Origin: Zerene cesonia
Taxonomy: Eukaryota; Arthropoda; Insecta; Lepidoptera; Pieridae
DNA: 64,000 nt
Assembly (NCBI RefSeq): GCF_012273895.1
Contig: NC_052119.1
Coordinates: 8,656,705 to 8,720,704 of the forward strand
Direction of reading: 5' to 3'
The notes under the pieces were generated by a model. The model did not search any database and was not told the origin of the DNA. It saw only the letters and a program-made list of their open reading frames with translations. Positions within the stretch are counted from its first letter, which is position 1. Every line of letters begins with the position of its first letter. Below, one piece after another: positions 34,778-47,513 of this stretch. Made by a program: the position numbers and the translations under genes.

Positions 34778-37700
34778 AATAGCATGCTCGACTTCCTCAA
34801 TAAAGACTAAAACTATAACTATGACTATTATTCAACTAAATACTTCAATAGGCAGGTTTTGAAGAAACAGATTGATTTGATTTTTTTTAATTCTGACATT
34901 TATCATGAGATTAATATCAGAATTTAAACTAGCTAAGCACTGTATAAACAGTGCCAGATAGTTGGAAACTTTTCAGACGTTCACACAATAAGCGGATTTA
35001 TTAGTAATTGTTTAAAATATCGAATGTAACTAAAAAATAATAGTAACTAATATAATGAGTTGATATGTACTATACGAGAGAATGATAGCCTCGAAGCCAA
35101 TGATCCAACAACACAAGGTGCATTACTTGTTTATTATTATTTAAATCTCAACAAAAAAATGTTTATTTAAAAATTAGTTCAGCAGATACATAATTTTAAT
35201 CATTTGCTTCCAAGTAAAACCAACCAATAAACTATGGTTTCTATAAAGGCATGCTTTTAGTAACTAATGCCCCATGTGTATTCCAAGAGCATGCCTCACT
35301 GAACGGGTTTGCACATTCAACTCGAGCGGAATTCTGTAACTACAGTAACTGTTCCAAGTAGGGAATTGAGCTTGTATACATTCACTGCGCTACTTTCAAA
35401 ACTAAATTGTGTTTAGCTTAAACTAGTTAAATATTGACCGGGATGTACGAAATATTAACATTTTCAAATAACAACAACAGAACAACAGCTTCAACATGAC
35501 GCTGAATGATGAAAATGTTTTACTCACCTATAGTAAATTAATTTATACACAACGAATCGGCTTTATAAATTCATATGCCTCAACTAGTAGGATATGTCTG
35601 GATTAACTATTTAAATGACATCAAAATTTGTTCCCATACTCATGAATTTTGAATTTGAATTTGAATATGTCTGTCCTCTTTTTACCTCTTCACTTGTTGT
35701 TTTTATACATTAATACGTAATTCTGTCGTGTAACATTCAGAAACTGCATAATTTCGAAACAAACATTTACCTGACCTAACAGCAAACGCCCAAAATGATT
35801 ATTTAATAACGTTAGTGAGCATACGAGATTAAATCTCGCTTCAAATCGGACACTTGAGCGAATGTTTGAGCGGTTTAATAATAACACCGATCAACATTGT
35901 CCATGTCACGTTTCATTTGTTTAGACGAATGAACCTATTTATCACACCTTGTTCTAAATATTGCTTATTTTGTCGCGAATGACTGAAGATGATTTTGAAT
36001 TCGGAGATAGTTCCTTGTTGCTGGCAAAATGTATGTCGTTTTATAATAATATTCTATCCCATGATCTATTAGTTAAAATATTATATAAGAATAGATTTTA
36101 TGATGGAAATGTCGGAATGACATGAATAAAAATTATTCTGATCGGAATAAACGGATATTGGCAGGAAATTGTTTTAGAAAAATATCTTATATCTTATAAA
36201 TATCCATTTTCGAGTGGTCTAGACAGTCCACATGTATCATTGCATTAGTTTGACATGACTCGACATTTTCTATTATTTAAGAATTGTACTCGAAAGATCA
36301 GATACATCGAATTTCAGAATTTACGTTGAGAAATGAGTAATCTTGATTAATTTCGGTATAATCATAGAAATTAACTGAAATAAAACTGAAAAATAAGAGA
36401 ATAGAAACCCACATAGAACATAAAAACTGATTTTATAAATTTCTCAATAGCATTAGCGATCCTATAAAACATAAGGCATTTGACATTAGGAATAGAGGCC
36501 TATATTTTTTCAACATAACACTGATAATTTAAGAATAACAGCATAATAGAGTGTAGTGTTTTTCAGAACTTATTTTTAATTTGGCTTCGCTGTTAAATGT
36601 ACTAAACTGTTTTGTATGTAAGTTAACAAATATTTTAAATGAAGAATAAGGTAATTATGCAAGATTATGAGGCAATAAGTTACTAGTGACTTTTTGCATA
36701 AATTTTGTGTATACGGTGAACATTACTTAAGAACGGCGAGTCTTCCCTTTAAGCACTAGTTTGAGGACGGCAAAAGGTCGAGGGAAGGGCAAGTAATAAA
36801 AGGGCAAGTAATAATTAAATACATTATTAAACTTACTTGCTGCTCTCATCAAAGAAAACACCTAGAAGGAAACGGAAAAACACCTAAAATTAAAGTGTCG
36901 GACTGGTGAACTTTATAAGATCGGAAATTCAATCTCTGAAATGTATGTACTTTAAAAATATGATTGAAATTTATTCAAGGCCAGAGTGAATAGGCTCTAC
37001 CTAGACAGGGAAGCGTTTTCATAGACTTTTCATCTCTACTCTCCATCAGGTGGGATCGATACTCAAATGCCTGGCTATCTAAAGTAAAAAAAAAAACTTT
37101 GCTATAATATTCATGACATAGACCGGATTACTCTAATGTGAGTGTGTTTCTGAAATGGGAACAAAAATCGATTGCAGAATGAATAGCACATTATGGTGGA
37201 TTGTTGTTGAAAAAGTTAAGCCCAGCATTCCATTATAATTTTTATAATTATCTCGAAGATTAAACCGCATCAATCACACTTATGAAATATACAAACAAAT
37301 GGATTTCGAATAAATAGGGTTTATTACTTTTTAATTCTGCTTCAGCCGCATGATGGGCCTTGGGAAGTTATTGACGAGCGATTTATCTAAATAATGGGAT
37401 ATACGAATTTCTTATTGAACTGTATTTATTTGTTAAATCGATTTGTAAGTCAATAGGGTGTTAGTATGAAATCATTGAATACAGATTGTAATAAAAACAA
37501 GTATGTTGGACTTAAAAAGTAATTTATATTACCTTACCTCACTTTCACCGTCAAATGTCCAAAATCTTACGTAAATAAAACATATTTTCTAATATATAAA
37601 TTTTAACTAGTCCATCGCGAAAACGCCTCAAACTATATAAATATATTTTCATTTACAAACGCATCTTACCTGCAAAAGTTTGAAAACTTAGTGTTGTTGG

Positions 37701-37784
37701 GAAAAGAAACCACGTTAACACTTTAGCACCACGTTAGCACAAAGTTTCTTATGCGCTAGCATGCTATTGAAGACAGTGAGTCAT
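34778..37784. other. Stretch without a confirmed gene
   Basis: No gene is supported. A 25-base minus-strand segment with strong splice signals on both sides (36861-36837) is described as a finding. A short direct duplication of GGGCAAGTAATAA lies at about 36788-36815. Confidence 0.45.
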
Positions 37785-37985
37785 GTCTTTGTATATAAAA
37801 CCCAACATTGATCTATCAACGCACAGTCCAAACTACTGCACCGATTGGACTGAAATTTGGCATTTAGATAGACATTATGATGAAGTCAACTAAAGAAAGC
37901 ATTTTAATATGTTCTACCTCCTGATAAAATGATAAAATGTTTGTCCCATGAAATTTTTTCGGGCGAAGCTGCGAGCAACAGCTAG
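37785..37985 (+). mobile_element. Helitron-like element, subfamily with CAACAGCTAG end
   Basis: Blocks CACAGTCCAAACTACTGCAC, CGATTGGACTGAAATTTGGC and a GC hairpin (GGGCGAAGCTGCGAGC) precede CAACAGCTAG|T. The copies at 46360 and 48325 share the end and inner blocks. Confidence 0.7.
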
Positions 37986-40900
37986 TTACTTAACTGTGAG
38001 CTTTTATGATAGGATAAAGTGAAACAATAGAAGAAGCACATTTTCACATTTATAACGATTTATGTTCGTATTAACTTTGAATAAACAGCTTTTCAGTTCT
38101 TAATAGAGATCTGCATAGTTTTCTTGCTACAGTGGTTATTTGTTGTATAACGTGTGTATGACAAGAGGTTTAAGGGTTTGATTTCTGTAGAGAATAAAGC
38201 ATTGTCTTACTCTGGCAAAGGGAAAAGGGAATTCACCCAGTACATAACTCCTTGGTGTTTTATGTTGTGAACAAAAATTATTGAATTTGTAATATTATTT
38301 ATAATAACAGACTATCAACTACGAATATTTTTATGAGAACTTTCTCAGTCTTTAAAGACGGTTAAACATTTTTACAATGATACTGTTTCTGATAACACAA
38401 ACATAGCTCATAAATTTGTTGAAGTTATAAAGAGAAAATACCTAAGAAGACTCCATAATCTTGTATAAGACTGTAAGCGCTAGATTGGCTATTTCACGGG
38501 GATGTTGTTTCATGCCGGTCTCTATTCATATTTCATAACACGATAATGCGTGAGGGCCTTTCCCTTGACATTATATGTTTTTGTTTCAACATAAGCGTTG
38601 ATGTCCATGATTAATATTTTTTGGCTTGACACGTATAGGTTCTGGGTAAATACGAAATTTCAGTTTAAATCTATCATTCCGAGATTGACATGTTTCTAAT
38701 TGCATCAAGCTACACGGACTGTGACTGACAAAAGCAATTCTAAATATCAACTGTTTGAGGCAGGGAATATACGGGTAACGGAATCACTTAGGAGTGACGT
38801 TGGGGCTTTCACTAGATACAATACCACTCAGTTTCATTTCGTTAGAGAATGCTCACTGATTTCACTAAATTTAGCTTCGACCGGTATGGAAATGTTTTAT
38901 CAAATAGAAAATACTTAAAGAGCGCACGCCACAATATTGAGGTAGTCTATAAGCTTCAAGAACCTTAGAAAGTTCTGTATCGATGTAACTTACAATTAAA
39001 AACGATTCGTTTCAAAGTTCTTCATATTATTGTTTTTTTTCATCCACGTAAACTCAACGGATATTTTTTAAGAAAGCAAGTATATAATATAGTTTCTAGG
39101 GTATTGCCTTATTGTGAAATCTCTATCAATTATTTTAATATATATAGCGAATGAGATGGAAAATTATTATTAACATTGAATATTTTCATTAAAGAACCTT
39201 TTCTCTTTATTTAACTAACTAAATCACAATGTTTACGAGCATTGTAATATTTACGACGGTATATCCTACTATTAACTATAAACGCGAACCTTGCGTTGTT
39301 TTTAAAACAGCTTATCGTATCTGTATCAAATTAGGGACAGGGATAGACCATAGTTTGCACAAAAGCTACCATTTACCGGGGACCATGCGAGTGACGCTTA
39401 TATATATAAATATAAGGTTGTTTACTTTATGCATCAGTTTGTAGAATAGAAACCCACAATAATGTAGGAATTTTAATTAAATTTCATGTGTGTAAGCTTG
39501 AAGATTGAACAAAATCTAATAACGCGTGACAAGATTAATTGACGAATAATTTTACACTAATAAACTTAATTCATCTGAAATGTCGAATTAAAAACGGTTT
39601 AAAATAATTTATTCTCTCGTTGTCCTTTTGCCTTTCACAGATTTTCCTTGTTTTTTTATGGGTATGAAAATGTTCTTCTATTGAGTATTGCAGATATTTT
39701 TTCTTACAAACAAATTGTAGATAATTACCCTGTTATTTTTATATATGTTATTATATTATCAAAAGCAAGAGGTAAAACATTTAAAATTTTCTCTTTAAAG
39801 CGATTTCGGTGATAAGCTGAACACAACAACAACTTTTTTAACATCTTTAATAAATAACTGTCCAATTTTGTATTTTCTTGTGTTAGATTTTACACGAACA
39901 TGTATTTTAAGAATTAAAAGACTACGACAATAGTTAAAAATAAGAATTTTTACCCCGTGACCAAGCTCGGTGTAGTTTGAAACGTTAGGTTAAATAATAT
40001 AATGAATAAATCGCGTTTCAAATCCGTTACAAATCTTTAAATTCTAAATGTCCAATTAAGTTTCATACATTTCATTTCTAACTTAACATAACTTCCATTT
40101 GTAATAAGTAGGTAACTTTTTAAATAAAAAAGGAGAGGATTTACGAGGGAATCTCGAATTACGCGAAACATTGAACAACGTTTCCGCCACATTCGCAAAC
40201 ATTTTCATTCGCATATCACTGAATTTTATTATGGCAACACAATGGAATTTTTATGTGTAATATTTTTTGTAATAAAGTATAAAAGGTGAGAGGTAAGGCA
40301 GGTTACAAAATTTTTATTTTAGAATTTTTCCTGCGGTCTTTTGTTTGTATATTATCATTTGTAAATGTTAATAAATATGTTATATAATTTTTAAAGCGTG
40401 TATTTAATTGCCAATACGCATCCGACTTCAAAACCACTCAAAAGCGAAAAATAAATTAATGTCATAAGCGCAACACTCATCTATTTGATGTCGTTCTTTC
40501 TCGTTGAGGAATTAACATTTTCCATCTCCTGACCGCATCAGATCAGTTCTATAATACCAGATTATTATATTAACCTAAAGTTATATACCAACCCAAACTT
40601 ATCTTAATCGGAAACCGGGAAGTGGGTCAAAATTTACTTCTAAGATGAAAGGTCACTGTGAATTAGTTGGTTTTCCTCGATATCACCAAATCGTGGTTTG
40701 ATGGTAATGGAATCACTTCCGGAGTTTACTCCTTCAAACTACATAAAGATTCTAAGTTCTTAAATATGTTCGCAATTGCCGAAAATATGATCTAACATAT
40801 TATGTAAAAAAAGGCTTTCTAAGAACTTCCCCCTTTTCGTTTTCTGAAGCCTTTAAGAACACCAAGGTCAAAAAGAACAACAAATAGTTATTTTTAAAGA

Positions 40901-41929
40901 GATCTAAACCGCCTTCAAATTGCCAGAAACTTATTAAAAGATCAAATCGGTTCATCCAGTCGACAGCTCTGAGGTGACAAATTCAAAAAATATATTGGAT
41001 TTGAGAACCTTCTTACGTCGGTTTCGTCGGTTGGTTGTTCTAACTAATAGGACTGTAGTTTACTACTATAAGTTGTGACTATTTAAGACACATCCTTTGT
41101 TCAAATAATATTGTTTTATCTATGACCAATTTTTGTTCATTGAAATACTAAGACTTGTTAATTAACATACTTTTGATCTTTTTAACATAACAAAATTTCT
41201 TTATACAACTTCTTTGAATTACACACTTGCGACATTAACATAACCTTTTAGGGAATTATCAACCAATGCCCCAAAAACGAAGGAGGTGGTTTATTCGACA
41301 GTTTTTTTAAGGTACTCGATAACACCGTGGGTAATAAGCTGATTGAAAATAGTTCTTTGTTTTTGATAGGAAATTGTCATTTGGACCTTCCCCTTGGGAC
41401 GTTGGTGACCCTTTTTGTTGGAACGAATGACATGAATTATTTGATTATTCATAAACAATATACATGGCATTATTAAGGCATGAAAACAGTCAATAAAATA
41501 AATTTCAAATTCCAAATACAAATGTATTAGATTGGATGTATGGATGTATATTTGTTACCTTTGTTACCATTGTGACCGTGTCCAATTTATGGATTTTAAA
41601 GCTGATCTCGCATGTCCATTGTAAAGTGGGAAACTTTTTATACGACTGTGTCATTAGAAGGGTTGTGTTTTTCAAGATTTACATAATCTCATGCATACAT
41701 AATTTTTCACGTAGTTGTTTTTTTTCAATATTGCTTGTTTGAGTTTATCTTGTGCGTGTCGCTTCTGTAAATAATCGAACGTTCTGGTTTCGCTATAAAA
41801 CTCGAACATTGTTTTGTTATCGTCGAAGCTTACTTTATCTATGAAATATTATAACATAATCTGTGTTAACAACTCCTTAAACTCATTGACCTCACGCCGA
41901 TAATGTAATTGTGAAAAATATTGCTTTTT
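37986..41929. other. Gene-free stretch
   Basis: AT-rich, with no supported exon. A 76-codon minus-strand open frame (41521-41291) with a balanced amino-acid mix in its C-terminal half is noted as a finding but not called as a gene. Confidence 0.45.
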
Positions 41930-42482
41930 TGGATGTTTGTCCGTCAATGACGGTGAAACTACTAAACTTGATAAAATTTGGTATACAGACAGAGTATGCT
42001 GTATTTTTTTTATTTATTTACTTTTTTTTGACGTTTTTTTTATGTCGTAGGGGGCAACTGAGCTGGTGGTTCGCCGGATGATAAGCGATCACCACCGCCC
42101 ATAAACATTCGTAAAGGTAGTACCTCTGCGAATGCGCTGCCCGCTTTTATGGGGTAAGGGAAAAGGAAAGGATTAACGACTGGAAAGAAGGAATGGACTA
42201 GGACGGGTGAGGAAAAGGAAACGGGCCTCCGTTTCGCCCACTCACCGGTCGAAACACAGTGGCATGCCACTTTTTCACGCCGGTTTTCTCTGAGGGTGTC
42301 GTACTTCCTCGGGGTGAGCTGGTCCAATCGTGCCGAAGCGTGCTCGACTCCCACAATTAGATTGGGTGATATTATACTTTTTATCCCGATAAAATGCTCC
42401 TTTGGGACAAAACAGGAATAAACAGTCCAAAATTATTTGTAAATGTCCTAATTCTACGCGGTAACAGACGTGGGGAAGCTAG
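41930..42482 (+). mobile_element. Helitron-like element split by a SINE-A insertion
   Basis: The left part (41930 to about 42033) has GTCCGTCAATGACGGTGAAA and GATAAAATTTGGTATACAGA. After the SINE the right part (42355-42482) resumes with TTGGGTGATATTATAC, TTTTTATCCCGATAAAATGC, and a 3' end GGGGAAGCTAG|T. The two parts together give the normal order of this Helitron group, with the SINE in the middle. Confidence 0.75.
42034..42354 (-). repeat. SINE-A copy, full-length, nested in a Helitron
   Basis: It begins with T-run TTTTTTTATGTCGTAG and shows GGGCAACTGAGCTGGTGG, GATAAGCGATCACCACCGCC, CTGCGAATGCGCTGCCCGC, TTTCACGCCGGTTTTCTCTG, and ends in GAAGCGTGCTCGACTCCCAC. All SINE-A blocks are present. 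It interrupts the Helitron-like element 41930-42482, so it is the younger insertion. Confidence 0.9.
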
Positions 42483-43063
42483 TTGTTAGTTATCGTATCA
42501 AGTAGTAATAGCAGGTAGAAGTAGCTTTTATTAAAGTTCCAATTGAAGAACTCATTCATCGGGGGAAAGATACTATTTTCACCTATTTTAAAAAACTTCT
42601 GCACTTGTAATCATGATAGTGTACGAACGAACTCTCCTGACCTATAATTTATAGAACGTACATATTTAACATTTAAATATATCTAGGTATAAGATTACAA
42701 GATTTTCTTGTATATTAACTAGTAGTTATAGTATATTAACTTGGCTCTTTTATTTATTTTATACTCATGCACTTGCTTGACCTTTATTAGTTCTTCAGTT
42801 CTTATTATGTTTGTTTTATAAATGTAAATGTTTTATATTTCAGTGATTTTATGCTACATGCTACATATTATAGCTTTAACGATTTATTTAATTCAAAGTA
42901 AAAAGTAAAATTCAAAGTAAAATATTGTATATCTCGGTTTATTTATTATGTAATTATTTCATACTTTTCTACGTACGTGGGCATTCCTGTAGCAATTTCT
43001 ACAACGACCCCTAAAAAAACTCAAACATACAAATATTACATCACATCATTGCTATCTTATTTG

Positions 43064-43084
43064 ACACACACACACACACACACA
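43064..43084. repeat. (AC)n microsatellite
   Basis: Uninterrupted AC dinucleotide run of 21 bases. Confidence 0.95.
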
Positions 43085-43273
43085 GATAGTATATTTATTT
43101 GTAATATGAATTTACGTGCCCAAATTTTATGCCCAATAAGCTGGCGTGACCGCAGCAGGCACCCCCGTAAAACGTGATATGGAGCGCAGTTGTCAAATTA
43201 CATTAGCATATCACACTGTACATATCTGCAATCTGCATGTTGGATTTGAATTTTGACATATTGTGAGTTGTAG

Positions 43274-43525
43274 TTAAGTCGGTAGTTCGAGACCAGGCGT
43301 GCAGGAAATAAATTGATTTTGAAATTTATCTTCTCATGTGGATAACATTACCACTGCTCGAAACGGTGAAGGTAAACATCGTGAGGAAACCGGCATATCA
43401 AATCAAAACGACGGCATGTGAAATCTGCCGACCCGCATTGGATAGCGTGGTGGACTATGGCCTGAATTCTCATGGGAGGCTTGTGTCCCAACAGTGGAAA
43501 CATATATGGATAATGATGATGATGA
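43274..43525 (+). repeat. SINE-B insertion with perfect 12-bp target duplication
   Basis: The element starts inside the tRNA-like head (TTAAGTCGGTAGTTCGAGACC, containing the B box GTTCGAGACC). It then shows CTCGAAACGGTGAAGG, CATCGTGAGGAAACCGGCAT, a block near GACGGCATGTGAAATCTGCC, and a (GAT)n tail. TGTGAGTTGTAG occurs directly before (43262-43273) and directly after (43526-43537). The duplication plus 5' truncation shows LINE-driven target-primed insertion. Confidence 0.92.
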
Positions 43526-43765
43526 TGTGAGTTGTAGGGCCTACTTATTCTTTGGATTATAACTTAAAAATATCTGTATATCATGCGTTGAGTCGTCTAC
43601 TAATATATTTTTACTGCTTTACCTCCACGTGGAGAAATCTACCTCCATCGAAATGTATTTCATCACAGTACAAGAACTGGCATCTCTAATATATTTTAAT
43701 ATCTTACTATAATTTTCATCACTGAATAGCAAGTCGAAAATCTCGCGTCTAATAAATAGTTTTAA

Positions 43766-43911
43766 TATCAAAATTACTGGATCGACGATTATTACTCCAT
43801 AATGAAGAAAAGGGCAGCATCTATGATGAGGAAAATTCTCGAGAGTAGGTCAACAGTATTCTTAAGACTAAATGGAAAAGTAGGCGGTATCTCTCATAAA
43901 CAATGGATGTA
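43766..43911 (+). other. Unassigned open segment ending at a splice-donor-like site
   Basis: The frame is open from about 43766 to a TAA at 43909-43911. Its last codons overlap a consensus donor, AT|GTAAGT (GTAAGT at 43907-43912). The translated mix is protein-like (WIDDYYSIMKKRAASMM at the start, then a basic helix, then GKVGGISHKQW). I do not recognise a family. It could be an exon, a transposon protein fragment, or chance. Confidence 0.2.
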
Positions 43912-44412
43912 AGTACATGTTAATGGATGATTTATAATTGTTTAAATTTTTTTGTTGTTTCAATTAACATTAATACTGATAAATTTTAATGTTATTTTTT
44001 GTAATACCTACTTTACATAGTTTTAATATGGTTAGAGTAATCTGATTTATAATACAGATGATAATACTCTTGAATTAAAATAGTAATTATTATATTTCTT
44101 ATATTAATCTCATGTAAACGATACAAAGCTCAATTTATTTACTTTCAATGTATACTCAAGCGTAGATCAATTATTATAAATAACAACTCCCATTTATGCT
44201 TTCAATAATGATGAGGCCAAAGTTGTAAACAATGGTAAAAACTTCTGTATTTGGGAAAATTTAAAGGTTGGAAAATGTTTGATAATATTTACACAGACGA
44301 AATATTATTTGGTTGTTAAGCGATAATGAAACTCGAATAAACTTGTTTTTTGATTATGTTTTGTGAAAGCTGTAAAATATAAAAACAAAGTGCAAATCTT
44401 GTTTTTTTTAAT

Positions 44413-44562
44413 GTTCGGTGAGTGGGGAAGCCGGAAGTCTGTATCATTTTTCCATGTTCATTCCAAATTCTTTACTTCTTAAAAGCGGGCAACGCCCTGA
44501 TGGTGATCGCTTATCATCAAGCGAATCACTACCTTAGTTGCCCGCTATTGTATAAAAAAAAC
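44413..44562 (+). repeat. SINE-A copy, internally deleted
   Basis: It starts in the middle of the element (CGGTGAGTGGGGAAGCCGG). It continues to AAAAGCGGGCAACGCC, skips the CTGCGAATG block, and resumes with GGTGATCGCTTATCATCAAG and TTGCCCGCTATTGTATAAAAAA. It has an A-rich tail. Confidence 0.8.
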
Positions 44563-45238
44563 TTGTTAGTTATACCACTTATAACTAGAGAACAACTAAA
44601 TAATTTATTCATTTATTTTCTCATCACAAATGAGTATCTGTACAATATATTGTTAAATCTATTGCTTATTACTAACATTTGTGAGAGACTGGTGCCCGGG
44701 GTAAGTATGAAATACTTGTGTTACGGGTCACCAGGTCCCCAAGAATTTACTAAATTAATTTTAATTGCTTTCTTCACTTGTTGGCTTTGTCTTCACGTAA
44801 AGGATTATCTTATCTATGGTAATAGCGAACTGTCAAAAATGTCATTTTGCAAAAAACAATGTACACCCGGGCGGAGCTGGGGCGTATAGCTATATGCTCA
44901 TATAGTTTCAGTTCATTATTTTGCAATAAGTCCTATAGCATTGTATAAAACAACCGGAACATCATTTCGCAACTCAAAGGTTTTTACGCGTCTCGTTTTT
45001 GTGAGATGATTGATCGTCCCATCGCGGAAAACAATGGTCTATTTAAAATTGGTACAGACTCAAGCATTATTCGTTTTCGGCAGACAATGTTCTAGTCATT
45101 TGGAACGTTGAATTTTTTTTCTAGTTTTAAACCTTCCCTAGGCTATTATGAATGCATTGAAACCAAAATTATAAAAATATTTAATATTTAATATATATAG
45201 AAGATTTAAAATAATAGGAATCTATTTATAGTATTTAT

Positions 45239-45545
45239 GGTGGGAGTCGAGTACGCTTCGGCACGAATTGGGCCAGCTCGCACCGGAGAAGTACCACACC
45301 TCCACAGAAAACCGGCGTGAAATAGTGGCTTGCCACTGTATTTCGTACGCCGAGTGGGGGAGCCGGGGCCCCGTTTCCTTTACCTCAACCAATACATTCC
45401 ATCTTTCCAGTCGTTTATCCTTTCCTTTTCCTTTACCCCTTAAAAGCGGGCAGCACATTCGCAGAGTAACTACCTCTACGAATGTTCATAGGCGGTGGTG
45501 ATCACTTACCATCAGGCGAACCACCAGCTCTGTCGCCCCCCTTTG
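45239..45545 (+). repeat. SINE-A copy, near full-length
   Basis: It begins GGTGGGAGTCGAGTACGC, then GGCACGAATTGGGCCAGCTC, GAAAACCGGCGTGAAATAG, GAGTGGGGGAGCCGGGGCC, TAAAAGCGGGCAGCACATTC, and ends CAGGCGAACCACCAGCTC. It shows the full plus-strand order and lacks only a clear poly-A tail. Opposite-strand open frames here are not genes. Confidence 0.9.
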
Positions 45546-46359
45546 TTGTAACGAAAATCCACAAAGAAAATATGTATCTGTGTATATAAAACATTTCACA
45601 CACTGTTCTATCTTAACATATATTTGTACTTTAATTTAGTGTTTAACAGTTATTAGTTTAATAACAAAGTTTGTAAGTATTTATAAATAAAATCTTTTAT
45701 TGTGAATTATATAATAAGTACAGCACTATAACGTAACGTTTAATGTTTGTTTGCCAATTACATATTAAATCCTATTCACAATTATCTCAGTGTGTGCCAT
45801 ACATAAGGTTATAAGTACGTGTCTATATAGGAATATACAAACCTGAAACACTGTAGATTTGTTAAGAAGCCAAAATAGATTACCAGAACGATATTATGTG
45901 AATAATTTGAACCAATAACAAACACATTAACATTTGACAGTGTATAATAATTATTATAAATGAGCTAAGTATACATAAATGTCACAAGTTAACCTTTATC
46001 ATAGTGATTAGTTAATAAGTTAATGGTTCATAACTTAATTCTATTGTTTACATTATGTTTTGATATCCCTATCTAAAACTATCTTTAAAAGAGCATTTCC
46101 CACATACATAACAGGTTTACCTATTAAATGATAAACTTTCCTCAGTGTAAATTTTTCCTTTGTGAAACATTTTATCGGAGAGTAACATACAATAAGTGAA
46201 ATTGCCAGTCGGTGATTTGCACTTACTGGGCGTCCCTAGGTGTTGCCTGATGGGGCGAATCCCTCGCGATGATGAAACCTCGCTAAAGGGGCGCAATGGA
46301 GATGTGAAAGGGATATTTCACAAATGATAATCTAACTGACATAGTAATATGTAATAGGG

Positions 46360-46422
46360 GATGAAAGGTTGTACCGTGAAAATTTGTTAAGACCGCGCAG
46401 GCGAAGCTGCGGCAACAGCTAG
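46360..46422 (+). mobile_element. Helitron-like 3' end fragment
   Basis: GATGAAAGGTTGTACCGTG, then a GC hairpin region (CGCAGGCGAAGCTGCGGC), then AACAGCTAG|T, matching the ends at 37985 and 48491. Confidence 0.65.
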
Positions 46423-47166
46423 TGGAGGATAAATACGGTAAATCGAGGAGTTTATAACAACTTGTATCTGTTGTGTACCAGAAACAATTTATACGTTATT
46501 CAGAAGTACTGCTACATCCAGACTATCGCTATCGCAAATAAGCCACTAAGCGACTTATATATGATGGTTGATATTTGAGTATGGAGTAATCTGCTTAATC
46601 CTACATAATCACCGTAAAGCGACCTGCTGGAAGATATTTTAAGAGATAGTGAGTGCTGACGGGCTTTATTTGTCGTATGTGACATAAATAACTATCTACT
46701 ATTGTTTATTCTGTTTTCCGGATATACCGTGTCGTTGTTTTTCCCTTATTTTACGGTTATTTGATGAACAGAAAGTGGAATGGAGAATTTGTGTGCTTTG
46801 TGAAATTTATTCTTCGTAAAATAGAACATTCTCCAAAACTGTTTTCTCTAAAGATTTCGATACCTGTTCGGTAACAACTTCGTATTTTTATATTCGAAAT
46901 GTATGTTGAAACTATGTTATTTTCTCTTTCTCTTTCTTAGTTGAGTTCATTCGTTGGGGTTAAAAAATATTAGTTTTTGTTCTTTCTTATGGAATCCAGT
47001 AATAAAAATATATTGTTTTGTGATCATGACTGGACAAAGATATCATTATTAAAATATTTTCCTTTTTTTATAACGTTATGAAATCTGAAAATTATACCCA
47101 AATTTTTATCATTCGGATTACAGAGACCTACGAGCTTGCGAGAGAATTTTTTAATCTTCATACAAA

Positions 47167-47218
47167 TTTTCATTAGTTTAAATCTATGTCTATTTTCATT
47201 AGTCTAAATCTATGTCTA
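47167..47218. repeat. 26-bp direct tandem duplication
   Basis: The units 47167-47192 and 47193-47218 are identical except for one T/C difference at the twelfth position. A local slippage or duplication event. Confidence 0.9.
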
Positions 47219-47418
47219 TGTTAAAATTCGATTATGGTGTATACGGTACCGTAATTAAACGGGAGTTATTATAATCTCGAAATGCACAATTGAGCCTGTG
47301 TTATAGTTTCAAATTACGGAATGAATGGCTTCCATATCGATTCATCACTATCAATAATAGATAATTTATCGTGGGAATAGCAATAAACTTGGTACTTGAT
47401 TGATTGATTAATATATAC

Positions 47419-47424
<6 letters not shown>

Positions 47425-47464
<40 letters not shown>
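47425..47464. repeat. (AT)20 microsatellite
   Basis: Pure AT dinucleotide run of about 40 bases; it abuts a SINE-A scrap. Confidence 0.95.
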
Positions 47465-47466
<2 letters not shown>

Positions 47467-47513
47467 ACGACTACTGGGAAGAAGGAATGAACTGGGAATG
47501 GGACAAGGATTTG
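47467..47513 (-). repeat. SINE-A scrap
   Basis: The block CGACTACTGGGAAGAAGGAATG, then AACTGGGAATGGGACAAGG, corresponds to the CGACTGGAAAGAAGGAATGG region of SINE-A copies such as the one at 58700. Confidence 0.55.
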
